Shown here piece after piece: positions 35,323 through 43,010 of a DNA stretch of 64,000 nt. Position 1 is the first letter of the stretch. Every line of letters begins with the position of its first letter. A program made the position numbers and the translations under genes. The DNA lies in assembly GCA_018818125.1 (NCBI GenBank), contig JAHISQ010000152.1, forward strand, positions 62,001 through 126,000. Direction: 5' to 3'. Source of the stretch: Candidatus Rifleibacteriota bacterium. Lineage in GTDB: Bacteria > Muiribacteriota > Ozemobacteria > Ozemobacterales > Ozemobacteraceae. The notes beneath the pieces are model-generated. The model was not told the origin of the DNA. It worked only from the letters and a program-made list of their open reading frames with translations, and did not search any database.

Positions 35323-35532
35323 TTAAAGACCCATGATGCGCAACTTCTCGACACGGATGCCGACGCGAAATGGGCATTTGACCGCATCCGCAATAAGCCG
35401 ACCTGTCTCAGACAAACCGCTTTTTGAGCGCCAGTAACTGGAAATTGGCACCCGGGTCAGGTCTTTTTTTACGACTACCAGATAATATATCCATGATTCG
35501 GCAGCATTTTCGCCTACTGAGTTATTAAAACA
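35323..35532 (-). pseudogene. Probable gene remnant
   Basis: A 70-codon open stretch lies between two stops with no initiation codon and ribosome site. The coding-like product includes A-E-S-W-I-Y-Y-L-V-V-V-K-K-D-L and S-G-L-S-E-T-G-R-L-I-A-D-A-V. It is likely the 3' end of a decayed or deleted gene. It abuts the end of the secreted Ala-rich protein gene and the ECF-like site at 35541. Confidence 0.35.
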
Positions 35533-35540
35533 TTAAAAGA

Positions 35541-35569
35541 GGTCACAGATCGCCGGGAGTTGTCGTATC
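35541..35569 (+). promoter_or_regulatory. Putative ECF-type promoter (GGTCACA-N16-CGTATC)
   Basis: GGTCACA, 16 bp, CGTATC; each half differs by one base from the sigma-gene promoter and the spacing is the same. It points toward the DUF3592-like gene, whose ATG is 139 bp downstream. Confidence 0.5.
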
Positions 35570-35707
35570 TTGGATTAGCTGAGTTTTTCGCTTTTATATA
35601 TGCTTTTCATAAAAGATTCCTTCAATTACCTTGGGATTCATACGAATGTTGCATACTTCTACTTTTCAGTAGTTTACCGAAAATTGATAATCGGAGGGTC
35701 GCAAGAA

Positions 35708-36202
35708 ATGGAATCTGAAGAGTTCATAAAAAAATGCGGAGTCCTGGCGCTTGCATTATTACTATTCTATACCAGTTATGCCTGGATTCGGGAAGCCCCT
35801 CTTGAAAGAGCGCGTTACGCAAAAACGAGCCACTGGATTCCTGCGATTGCTACTGTAACCGGCAAGCGTATTGCACATCAATATGTTCCTGAAATCGGAG
35901 ATGAAAATATTCTGGTGTTGAACTACAGTTGGTCGGTTGGTACACAAACAATTTCAATTGAATGTGGACAAATCAGATCGATTAATATAGATGATGTCAA
36001 TAGACTTTCTGAGGAAAGACCTTTGGGCTGCGAACGAGCGATCAAGGTGGATCCGGCAAATCCGCGTAGATTTATCTTCGTAGAATTCGAAGCATTAGAA
36101 GGACATGGAGTAACGTTAACTTACATGATAGGAATAGTATATTTTGTGCTCGGGTTATATTCTCTCAAAGTTGTTTTTTCCCGAGAGGAGTCGAATTATT
36201 AG
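35708..36202 (+). CDS. Small two-helix membrane protein, DUF3592-like
   Basis: 164 residues from the ATG at 35708, which has GGAGGG upstream; an earlier in-frame ATG at 35600 lacks one. A membrane helix near residues 10-25 (G-V-L-A-L-A-L-L-L-F-Y-T) precedes a beta-rich central domain (I-A-T-V-T-G-K-R-I, then V-L-N-Y-S-W, then V-D-P-A-N-P-R-R-F), followed by a second helix near 138-156. The V-x-Y-x-P-x-x-P strand pattern is that of DUF3592 proteins, whose function is unknown. The upstream ECF-like site places it in the proposed regulon. Confidence 0.65.
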   Translation: MESEEFIKKCGVLALALLLFYTSYAWIREAPLERARYAKTSHWIPAIATVTGKRIAHQYVPEIGDENILVLNYSWSVGTQTISIECGQIRSINIDDVNRLSEERPLGCERAIKVDPANPRRFIFVEFEALEGHGVTLTYMIGIVYFVLGLYSLKVVFSREESNY

Positions 36203-36345
36203 GTTTTTTTCATGTGCGAGCCTGAAAGAACACCTGATTGATCGAAGGGTTGAAATCCTCTTTTGCAGCTAGATTATTAAACTCGGCAATTTCTCTTCAT
36301 CTGTTGGATTTGTAAAGTTATAGCAACTTTATTTTTTCACGAATC

Positions 36346-36374
36346 TGTCACAAAAATGAACCAAATTGCGCATC
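36346..36374 (+). promoter_or_regulatory. Degenerate ECF-like site (TGTCACA-N16-CGCATC)
   Basis: A full TGTCACA, 16 bp, then CGCATC. It reads into a transposase remnant and no intact plus-strand gene follows, so it may be a promoter orphaned by insertion or deletion. In the 36203-36626 gap I see no other feature except that remnant. Confidence 0.3.
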
Positions 36375-36381
36375 CTGGTCC

Positions 36382-36576
36382 TTAGTCACAGTTGAGTTTA
36401 GAGTAAAGAGATTTCAGCTTTATTCTCGCATCTTTCGTTGAAAATCGCCATTCGACACCTTTCTGCGATTTATTCCGATCACGCGCCCATGCCATGGTTT
36501 CCTTGCTCAGTTTTAGCTCATCAATATCGGCCTGTGCAGCCTTTACGCGTTCTGGATTGGATGATGCTATGCCCAT
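36382..36576 (-). pseudogene. Transposase C-terminal fragment, IS630-like
   Basis: A 64-codon piece ends V-E-W-R-F-S-T-K-D-A-R-I-K-L-K-S-L-Y, which matches the W-x-F-T-T-x-D-A-R-I-K-L-K-x-L-Y terminal motif typical of IS630-type transposases. The frame is open a little further upstream but lacks the catalytic DDE region. No terminal inverted repeats were found. It is a relic of a mobile element between the DUF3592-like gene and the cyclase. Confidence 0.5.
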
Positions 36577-36626
36577 GACAGACTGATTAGAAGCTCGGTT
36601 TTGCCAAGGGTGGAGAGCGTCAGTTT

Positions 36627-38642
36627 TTATTCGCGCGGGAAAGTTTTCTGCAGCAGATTTGCAAGCTTTTCAAGGTCGGCGAGCTTGCGTTTGCCGGGAG
36701 CAATGAATGCGGTATCCTGGTTGTCTTCGATAGCTTGTTTAACCTGTTCTAAGATTTCGCTGGCGGCTCGGGCGGCTTTTTGCCCGATGACGGCATGGCT
36801 TTCGCTGTCAGACAACTTTGTTGGCAGCGGATTTTTGATCAAATAATCGACAGATTCTAACAGTGCTGGCACGTATGAGCTGCTCCATTGCATGCTCTTG
36901 AAATCAGCAAGATTCCGAATGTGATATTGCCAGAGTTCAGTCGGGGATGTTTCGCTTCGTGTTCCAAGTACATTGTGTGCGTTTATGCGCTGGTGGATAT
37001 CGTCAGACGTGAGGCGGTTGCTTAAATATTCTTTGAAGTGGTCGAAGAATGGCCCTGCAATCACCTGTGTTTCCGGGTCATTTTTGTCGTAGCTGTATTT
37101 TTCGAATAGTGTAAAAACTGCTGGATAAGAAGCTAACTGCGCCGCGACTTCTTTCAGAATAATTGCGTTTGTGGCATTCTCGATAAAGTAGTTAAGGGTC
37201 TCTGTGAGTTCTTTTGAATTGCGGTTGCCAGGTGAGGTAAGCAGATCGACAAGATAAAATCCTGTTTCGTCGATTGAGGTGCCTTTTTGTGACAACAGGT
37301 GCCGCGAATTGAGGCGCAGAACATGGTATTCTTCGCCGGGTTTATACAAAGCTTCCTGTAGCATTGGCACAAAGTGATCAAAGCAGTGGGTAGCGATAAA
37401 GCTTCTTACTTCGTCATAGCCATCGTTGGGTGCGACTTTCTGAAGAAACCACTCGAATTCCTTTAACACATCAGGGTTAGCTGCGAAGCTGGCCGGATCA
37501 GTAAGTGCTGCCATGTGCATGTATCTGACAGTGTGTGTCCAGTTGTAGCCCAGCCGGCTGTAGAACTTCGCGATTGTAAAGAGAATGTCGCCTCTATTGC
37601 CAGAGCGCTTCGCCAGGTCATTGAGCAGGGCGTCGGCTTCATCACGCTGCCGCTGCGCAGCGAGCAGACTGGCTCGCTGAATGGCAAGCTCAATTTCGCA
37701 GTCGAGCAGCTGAGCATCAAGAGATGAGAAGGTCGTTCGCGCTTCTTTGACAAATTCCTCCAGCTCACTCAGATTTTCCGGCGTTTTTTCGCCGACGGCC
37801 AGACGGTGCGTGACATGGCTGTTAACTGCCTGCCTGATCAGTTGAGTTGTTGCGCTGGCGGCAGGTTGCAGTTGAACCGCTTTTTTGAGACTTTCGACTG
37901 CGCCACGATAATCTTTGCCGGAAATGGCTTCGCGAGCCAGTCTCAGCTGCTTGTCGAGAGCTGTTTCTTTGAACATGAAAAAGGCCAGTGTGAGCAGAAT
38001 GACAAGACCAAGAAAATACAATGCCCGCGCTGAGCGCGGCGCTGCAGTTGGAACGATAGTTTCGGCGAGCATGCTTTTTATTTTTTCAAGCTGGCTTTTT
38101 ACAGTCCGGGTATAAGATTCGCTGTTGTCGTCGCGCACAACGCGGTAAACCCGCACTGCTTCAGGAATTCCCTTGAGACGATATTCACCGATCAGACTGG
38201 TCGGAACTTCCTGGCGGTTCATTGCAAGATAGGTCGATTCCGAAAACCAGACTTCGTTCGCATCGGTGAGGCTTTCGATGCGGCTTGCAACGTTGACCGG
38301 TTCGCCATAGACATCACCATCGCGCATGATCACTTCACCCGTGTTCATAGCTATTCTGACTTCAATTTTTTCTGTTTCGCTGACCGAAGCGTTGAATTCC
38401 TTGAGTTTTTCCTGCATCATCACGGCGCACAGCACGGCATTGGTAGGGCTGGCAAATGAGAGCAGGAAGGCATCTCCGATGGTTTTTATCAAAACTCCGT
38501 TATAGCTTTTTGCCAGTGGCAGCAGCAGCTCTTCGTGTTTCTTAAGTAATCTGCTGACAGCTTCTCTGTCGCTGTTAGAAGTTCGTTCGGTAAAACCTTT
38601 GATGTCAGTGAAAACAATGGTCAGAACTCTGGTTTCTTCCAT
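36627..38642 (-). CDS. Class III adenylate/guanylate cyclase with C-terminal TPR-like domain
   Basis: 671 residues. The N-terminal cytoplasmic catalytic domain (~1-175) has F-T-D-I-K-G-F-T (metal Asp), K-T-I-G-D-A-F (substrate Lys and second Asp) and V-N-V-A-S-R-I-E (transition-state Asn and Arg), so it should be active. A membrane helix lies near residues 207-226 (A-L-Y-F-L-G-L-V-I-L-L-T-L-A-F-F-M). The ~440-residue C-terminal part is all-helical, with TPR-like repeats at least in 235-400, and would be extracytoplasmic. This is the reverse of the usual order, sensor first and catalysis last. AGGTAAC precedes the ATG. The choice between cAMP and cGMP cannot be settled here. Confidence 0.88.
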   Translation of the reverse strand: MEETRVLTIVFTDIKGFTERTSNSDREAVSRLLKKHEELLLPLAKSYNGVLIKTIGDAFLLSFASPTNAVLCAVMMQEKLKEFNASVSETEKIEVRIAMNTGEVIMRDGDVYGEPVNVASRIESLTDANEVWFSESTYLAMNRQEVPTSLIGEYRLKGIPEAVRVYRVVRDDNSESYTRTVKSQLEKIKSMLAETIVPTAAPRSARALYFLGLVILLTLAFFMFKETALDKQLRLAREAISGKDYRGAVESLKKAVQLQPAASATTQLIRQAVNSHVTHRLAVGEKTPENLSELEEFVKEARTTFSSLDAQLLDCEIELAIQRASLLAAQRQRDEADALLNDLAKRSGNRGDILFTIAKFYSRLGYNWTHTVRYMHMAALTDPASFAANPDVLKEFEWFLQKVAPNDGYDEVRSFIATHCFDHFVPMLQEALYKPGEEYHVLRLNSRHLLSQKGTSIDETGFYLVDLLTSPGNRNSKELTETLNYFIENATNAIILKEVAAQLASYPAVFTLFEKYSYDKNDPETQVIAGPFFDHFKEYLSNRLTSDDIHQRINAHNVLGTRSETSPTELWQYHIRNLADFKSMQWSSSYVPALLESVDYLIKNPLPTKLSDSESHAVIGQKAARAASEILEQVKQAIEDNQDTAFIAPGKRKLADLEKLANLLQKTFPRE

Positions 38643-38906
38643 GCTTATTGTTACCTGTCAGAGTGATTTGTCTACGTTTGCATGATAATCTCAACTGGCT
38701 GAAATTACAAATAGAGACAACCCTTCGATTTTAATTTGCGTAGCTCTTTAATTCATGTTATTCTTGGCGGAAATACCGACTTATGCATAGCTCGAAATAG
38801 CTGTTAATCAACTTCTCCTATCTTGTAAGATAGCAAATAAAAGTTTCTTTCCGGAGAAGAAAACCCGGAATTGGAAAACAAACATTAAGAAAGGCTGTGT
38901 GAAGCT

Positions 38907-39464
38907 ATGGCGTCAGGATTTTCTGGACCTGGTGATATTTTACTTGCCGCATTTGGAATTGCCGTGGTTCTTGGAGTAGCATTCTTTTTTCTTGTATTTT
39001 TACCCGCACGGAAACGTGATCGATTAGTCAATGAGGCTATGGCATTCAGAGGCAAAAAGGACCATCTTGAAGCTGTGAAAAAGCTGCTGGCGGCATACAG
39101 TGTCGGAATTACCTGGCCCTGGCAGAATTCTATGGTTTGCGACAAACAGAAGGAAATACTGAGGTATCTTATCGATTCATACGAAAAGCTGGGAAAAGAT
39201 GCCATCAATCTCGATGGAAACAGTTATACAGAAAAAGACGTTCTTAAAATGGTTCGCGATTTTGGCAGACGCCTTATCGACAAATCTCTGGGAAAGAACA
39301 TTACCAGTGAGCCGCCAATGCGACCAATAACCCTCAAATCTGTGGTTTGTCCTGTCTGTATGAACAATCTTTCTAGAGCACATCTGGTAAGTCGCAATAA
39401 ACGCTGGCATTGTCCCGTTTGTGATCTTCCCATCTATTCACATCTGCCCGGTGGTCTGGATTGA
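38907..39464 (+). CDS. Membrane protein with C-terminal zinc ribbon
   Basis: 185 residues. One N-terminal helix (about residues 10-32, I-L-L-A-A-F-G-I-A-V-V-L-G-V-A-F-F-F-L) precedes a soluble helical domain (~38-130) and a C-terminal zinc ribbon with C-P-V-C-x-n-C-P-V-C (about 144-174). No known family. The ribosome site (AAGAAAGG) is weak and rather far from the ATG. A 16-bp inverted repeat CTATCTT-GT-AAGATAG at 38818-38833 upstream is a possible operator. No neighbour on the same strand. Confidence 0.65.
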   Translation: MASGFSGPGDILLAAFGIAVVLGVAFFFLVFLPARKRDRLVNEAMAFRGKKDHLEAVKKLLAAYSVGITWPWQNSMVCDKQKEILRYLIDSYEKLGKDAINLDGNSYTEKDVLKMVRDFGRRLIDKSLGKNITSEPPMRPITLKSVVCPVCMNNLSRAHLVSRNKRWHCPVCDLPIYSHLPGGLD

Positions 39465-39484
39465 AATCTTTTTTGAGCCTTTGT

Positions 39485-40021
39485 TCAGGGTTGGGTGGCG
39501 AGATAATATATGAATCCAATCAGGCCTGCGATCATGACAAGTGCGATGGCTCCGTTGAAAAGCAGCTTTACGTGCCATTTTGTCCGATAGGATGGTACAG
39601 ATCCGACAATGACTGACTGGATACCGTTCAAAACGGCAGATGCACCTGCAAAAGCGCCTAGGACCAAGATCTTGAAAAATTCCTTCCCCTCCGACCCGCC
39701 CTTTGTCACCATGAATATGAACAAAGCCGAAAAAACACACAACGTTGCGCCTATAGCTACGTTACGGATTCCCTGATTGTAAATTCTTTCCGGTATTTCG
39801 GTGCTGTTTTCCGCATATTTTATGATAAGGCGCATTGCGCTGAGCGGCAGGTCGGCGCATTCCCTGATTTTACTGATATTTTCGCTTTCAGGCTTCGGAA
39901 CCAGGTAAATGCCTTCTATTAAAGCGTTAAAGGTTTCTTCGCCAATTTTTCGGCGTATTTCTGGGATAGACATTACAGGTTTTGCATTTGCCTGTGACTT
40001 TCCCATGTCTGTCGAATGCAT
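39485..40021 (-). CDS. Hypothetical multi-helix membrane protein
   Basis: 178 residues; the N-terminal ~85 residues are soluble and helical, followed by three membrane helices (about 88-108, 118-137, 152-172; V-A-I-G-A-T-L-C-V-F-S-A-L-F-I-F-M, I-L-V-L-G-A-F-A-G-A-S-A-V-L-N-G, A-L-V-M-I-A-G-L-I-G-F-I-Y). I do not recognise it. AGGAGAA lies 6 nt before the ATG. It converges on the zinc-ribbon gene and stands apart from the next upstream gene by a 242-bp gap with a hairpin. Confidence 0.65.
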   Translation of the reverse strand: MHSTDMGKSQANAKPVMSIPEIRRKIGEETFNALIEGIYLVPKPESENISKIRECADLPLSAMRLIIKYAENSTEIPERIYNQGIRNVAIGATLCVFSALFIFMVTKGGSEGKEFFKILVLGAFAGASAVLNGIQSVIVGSVPSYRTKWHVKLLFNGAIALVMIAGLIGFIYYLATQP

Positions 40022-40191
40022 ACAATTCTCCTGACTGATGCTGCTACACTGACAGAAGGGCAGCAGTTGATAAACCCAGTTTTCATTAAATCAATTAGTG
40101 CTTTAAATTAATGCATTTGCAGAGCAAACGCCAGTATTTTTGGCATCTATTTTTTGCAATCTGTCTAAAATTGCCTGAAAACACAATCTAA

Positions 40192-40213
40192 AACCTTATT
40201 GGGCCATAAGGTT
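40192..40213 (-). terminator. Possible terminator of the DUF3298 gene
   Basis: An 8-bp stem AACCTTAT/ATAAGGTT has a 6-nt loop and, on the minus strand, is followed by TTTTAG. It is weak in GC, so the call is tentative. Confidence 0.4.
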
Positions 40214-40263
40214 GGCTTTTTGGCACTTCATTTAAGTCTGAGTCGATGCTGCTGCTTTCTTTA

Positions 40264-41121
40264 TTATTCCTTCAGAAATCTTCCGGCTGGGCCTTTGGCA
40301 TCGACAACGGTTTTGAGATCACTCCAGGGGATTAACACCTCGGTGATTCCCTTAGCATATGGAGCAATTTCGCATTGATTGAAGCAGAATGACATTCCAG
40401 ACTTCGAAATCAGGAAATTCCGGTTCAGTGAGAATTGGTCATTTTCGAATCGATAACCCGCTTGTTTATAGGTTTCTTGGGGTTTCATGTTGCGGATCTG
40501 GCGAAAATGGTTTTCCGCGGCTTTGGTCAGATTGCCAAGATTGGCCCTGGGAATCAGGTCGAAGAGGCTGTAAAGATTCCCTGTTTTCATGGAAAACACC
40601 AGGTAGGTGATGTTTGAAGTCGGATGTGCTCCACCGGTAAAAACCGAATGGAGGATTTTGATGCAGAACAAATCTTCATCGTAATGGTGGACGGTTGCTT
40701 TGAACTTGAGGAACCACGCGCCAGGCATTTTCGGAGTCTTTTTCATGGATTTTTCATAGTCATTGCCGAAAGTCTCCATGAGTTGTTCTACCGTTGTGTG
40801 GGTTTTCCCGTCCAACATATTCAACAATCGCCTCTGGATGGCTTCATTAATGGTTGTCACGGCAACATTTTCTCCGACCTGGCAAGACAATTCAGGAAAG
40901 CTAATATCGATCTTTGCTGCGATAGCCTTTTTTCCTGTCGCTTTCGGGGGAGGAATCACCCGGCTGAAATTTTTGACAACGGCCGAAATGGAACTGGTGA
41001 TCTGTATGGGGGCTTCATTCTGGCTATTTCCGGTAGTAGTGACAGCCCATCCGGTCCATAAGGCAAAGAGTATGAACACTGATACGAGCAACCCGATCTT
41101 GTTTCTCATCTTGTTTTTCAT
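40264..41121 (-). CDS. Exported DUF3298-domain protein
   Basis: 285 residues with an N-terminal helix (residues 8-25) for export or anchoring. The body (~55-285) has the DUF3298/PdaC-like layout: a beta strand region, an F-T-G-G-A-H-P-T-S-N motif, L-F-D-L-I, and a C-terminal C-E-I-A-P-Y-A-K-G-I-T-E-V-L-I-P-W-S-D-L. This same domain in Bacillus RsiV binds lysozyme. It is 58 bp downstream of a lysozyme-like transglycosylase gene on the same strand, so an inhibitor, sensor or partner role is an attractive inference. GGAG precedes the ATG. It lacks the short cytoplasmic anti-sigma domain of RsiV. Confidence 0.75.
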   Translation of the reverse strand: MKNKMRNKIGLLVSVFILFALWTGWAVTTTGNSQNEAPIQITSSISAVVKNFSRVIPPPKATGKKAIAAKIDISFPELSCQVGENVAVTTINEAIQRRLLNMLDGKTHTTVEQLMETFGNDYEKSMKKTPKMPGAWFLKFKATVHHYDEDLFCIKILHSVFTGGAHPTSNITYLVFSMKTGNLYSLFDLIPRANLGNLTKAAENHFRQIRNMKPQETYKQAGYRFENDQFSLNRNFLISKSGMSFCFNQCEIAPYAKGITEVLIPWSDLKTVVDAKGPAGRFLKE

Positions 41122-41137
41122 TTTGTTTCTCCACGAT

Positions 41138-41169
41138 CGCCAAGCTCTTGGCGGGATTTTTTTTTTTTT
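41138..41169 (+). other. Hairpin plus 13-T tract in the transglycosylase-DUF3298 spacer
   Basis: CGCCAAG/CTTGGCG with a 2-4 nt loop is followed, after GGA, by 13 T residues. Read on the plus strand it has terminator form, though no plus gene needs one. On the gene strand it is a poly-A tract followed by a hairpin just upstream of the DUF3298 ribosome site. It may control the relative expression of the two genes or block antisense transcription. Confidence 0.5.
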
Positions 41170-41179
41170 CGAGTCGCTT

Positions 41180-42073
41180 TTATTGCGGTGGAAACTGGCT
41201 GAGGTACTCTTCGTAGTTTCCGCGGTTGTAAGTGCTCCATGGGCTCCAATCGGAGCAGTTCGCGCTCATCTGAATCATGACGCGAATATTTGTTGCCGGA
41301 TCATACAGGTCTTCATAACAACTCAGACCATATTGCGCCATGCGTTCGGGGCCAAGCTCTCCGATCATATTAATCTGGAACAACCCGTAGGACATGTCCC
41401 CGGTTGAGCTGTCCCCGTTGAAGGCGCCAGGGTCTCCGCCCGATTCAGCCATGCCGATGGCCCAGGCCATCCGCAGTTCTTCGCCTGTGAGACCAGCCTG
41501 CTGCAGATATCCGAGAAGGGGTCCTCCTCCACTGGCTCCACCTGCGCCACCGCCGCCGGCGCCTGGGGCCTGATTAGAGCCGCAAATAGGGGGCTCAACG
41601 CCTTGATGCGACGGAAAGCCTGGGGCATCCACATAATAGGAGTGAATGTAGGCAAACTCGCTGCCGATGAGAATCTTGAACCAGTCGCCTTCTTTACTGA
41701 GAATCTTGACTTTATCGCCGGTGCGAAAACCGCCGATGATTTGTCCCCAGGGGCCGGTGCGGATATTCACATAGGTATCAACATCGACAACTCCTTCGAG
41801 ACTTGGAGCTTCAGAAGCTGAGCCTTCCGCTGTTGTCTTTAAGTCAATGTCTACTTTTTCGTCAACTTCTTCGATTTGAGCCGGTTTAGAGATTGAATTT
41901 TCCTCTGTTGACGCTGGGGCGACGCTTTCTTCAAACCCTTCTGTGCCCTCAGGCTCTGCGCTTTGCAAAGGCCCCCACGAATCTTCTGTTTCTTCAGCCA
42001 ACGCTGCAGGACCACATAAAGCCATGGTCATAAAGAATGATAACAGGAGAATGCTCCATGTTTGTATCTTCAT
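41180..42073 (-). CDS. Secreted SH3-domain lytic transglycosylase
   Basis: 297 residues from the ATG at 42073 (AAGGAG 7 nt upstream); the open frame runs far further but without a ribosome site. A signal peptide is followed by an acidic linker and an SH3 domain (residues ~92-150). The end (~185-290) is a lysozyme-like SLT domain with M-A-E-S-G-G-D, the Glu expected to be catalytic, and S-Y-G-L-F-Q-I-N. It should cut the glycan strands of peptidoglycan. The signal, linker and SH3 are nearly the same as in the M23 protein at 32038, and so are parts of the 5' DNA. It is probably co-transcribed with DUF3298. Confidence 0.9.
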   Translation of the reverse strand: MKIQTWSILLLSFFMTMALCGPAALAEETEDSWGPLQSAEPEGTEGFEESVAPASTEENSISKPAQIEEVDEKVDIDLKTTAEGSASEAPSLEGVVDVDTYVNIRTGPWGQIIGGFRTGDKVKILSKEGDWFKILIGSEFAYIHSYYVDAPGFPSHQGVEPPICGSNQAPGAGGGGAGGASGGGPLLGYLQQAGLTGEELRMAWAIGMAESGGDPGAFNGDSSTGDMSYGLFQINMIGELGPERMAQYGLSCYEDLYDPATNIRVMIQMSANCSDWSPWSTYNRGNYEEYLSQFPPQ

Positions 42074-42110
42074 AAAAATTCTCTCCTTCACAGTTAAGGC
42101 CTCATATAAG

Positions 42111-42138
42111 AATACGAAATTTTTTGGGTTCTGTGACA
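42111..42138 (-). promoter_or_regulatory. Putative ECF-type promoter (TGTCACA-N15-CGTATT)
   Basis: On the minus strand, TGTCACA, 15 bp, CGTATT, 37 bp before the transglycosylase ATG. Spacing and sequence match the site upstream of the M23 gene. The rest of 42139-42476 holds no gene that I can support. Confidence 0.65.
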
Positions 42139-42476
42139 ATCTACAGGGAGATTTTAGACACCTGCTGATTTTTAAAAACCCTCTTGAGCAGGGAAGTGGC
42201 TGCCCAGGCATGCTCACAAAAACTGGAATTCTGCCAGCCGGACTAGTAACCAACTTGTTGAGCAATACCCCTTCGCTTTTTCTACGAAATTTTGTGAAAA
42301 ATCCAATGATTAGATGCGGCCGCGTCAGTAGGGGGGCCTCTGAGCAGGGAATGCCCATCAGTCCCTTTTCATTAAAGGTAACGGTGAGTTTTATCGAGTG
42401 CTTGCGCTGACGATATATATGAGATTTTTGAAAAAAAATGGAATAAAATACAAACTCGTGGATTTAAGTATATGTG

Positions 42477-43010
42477 ATGAATAAAAACCAACAGATAATA
42501 AATCAGCAATTTGCCGGCCTGATTCAGCAGTTTCAGGGGCTGGTGTATTCGATAGTTTACGGTATTACTCTCGATTCGGTTGAGAGCTGGGATTTGACCC
42601 AGGAAGTCTTTGTTAAAGCTTTCAGTAATGCAAATTTTACTGATGCCGGGTTTAGCCAGAAGGCTTGGTTGATACGCGTTGCCCGCAACGAGGCGCTCAA
42701 GAATCGGCGCAGTCTTATGACCAGACTTCGCTATCTGGCTCGATTCTGCGGCCTGGAAAATACCAGCGAAGCAAAAGAACTCGAAAATAGCTTTATCAAA
42801 GATGAGACAGTGGCAAAGCTGAAAACTCTGCTGGAAAAGCTCGACGATGAAGATCGCCAGATTCTTACTCTCAGATTTAGTGGTGAATTGAGTTATCAGG
42901 AAATTGCCGAAGAAATGCAGCTTAAAATTGGAACAGTTATGTCGAGGCTGTCGCGATTAAAAGATCGTCTTGGCCTCGCCCTTGAGGAGGAACCGGAAAA
43001 TGCAGTCTGA
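42477..43010 (+). CDS. ECF-family sigma factor (second)
   Basis: 177 residues. Sigma region 2 (~10-80, W-D-L-T-Q-E-V-F-V-K-A-F and K-A-W-L-I-R-V-A-R-N) and region 4 (~118-168, L-D-D-E-D-R-Q-I-L-T-L-R-F and S-Y-Q-E-I-A-E-E-M) are both clear. The ATG at 42477 is adopted although a GTG sits one codon earlier; no strong ribosome site is seen. It heads a three-gene operon with overlapping reading frames. It is not closely similar to the ECF sigma at 25818, and no TGTCACA/CGTATT pair precedes it. Confidence 0.92.
   Translation: MNKNQQIINQQFAGLIQQFQGLVYSIVYGITLDSVESWDLTQEVFVKAFSNANFTDAGFSQKAWLIRVARNEALKNRRSLMTRLRYLARFCGLENTSEAKELENSFIKDETVAKLKTLLEKLDDEDRQILTLRFSGELSYQEIAEEMQLKIGTVMSRLSRLKDRLGLALEEEPENAV

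Noticed and set aside
41943-42410. Open frames on both strands upstream of the transglycosylase
   Set aside because: Neither has a ribosome site, and the ECF-type promoter lies within them.
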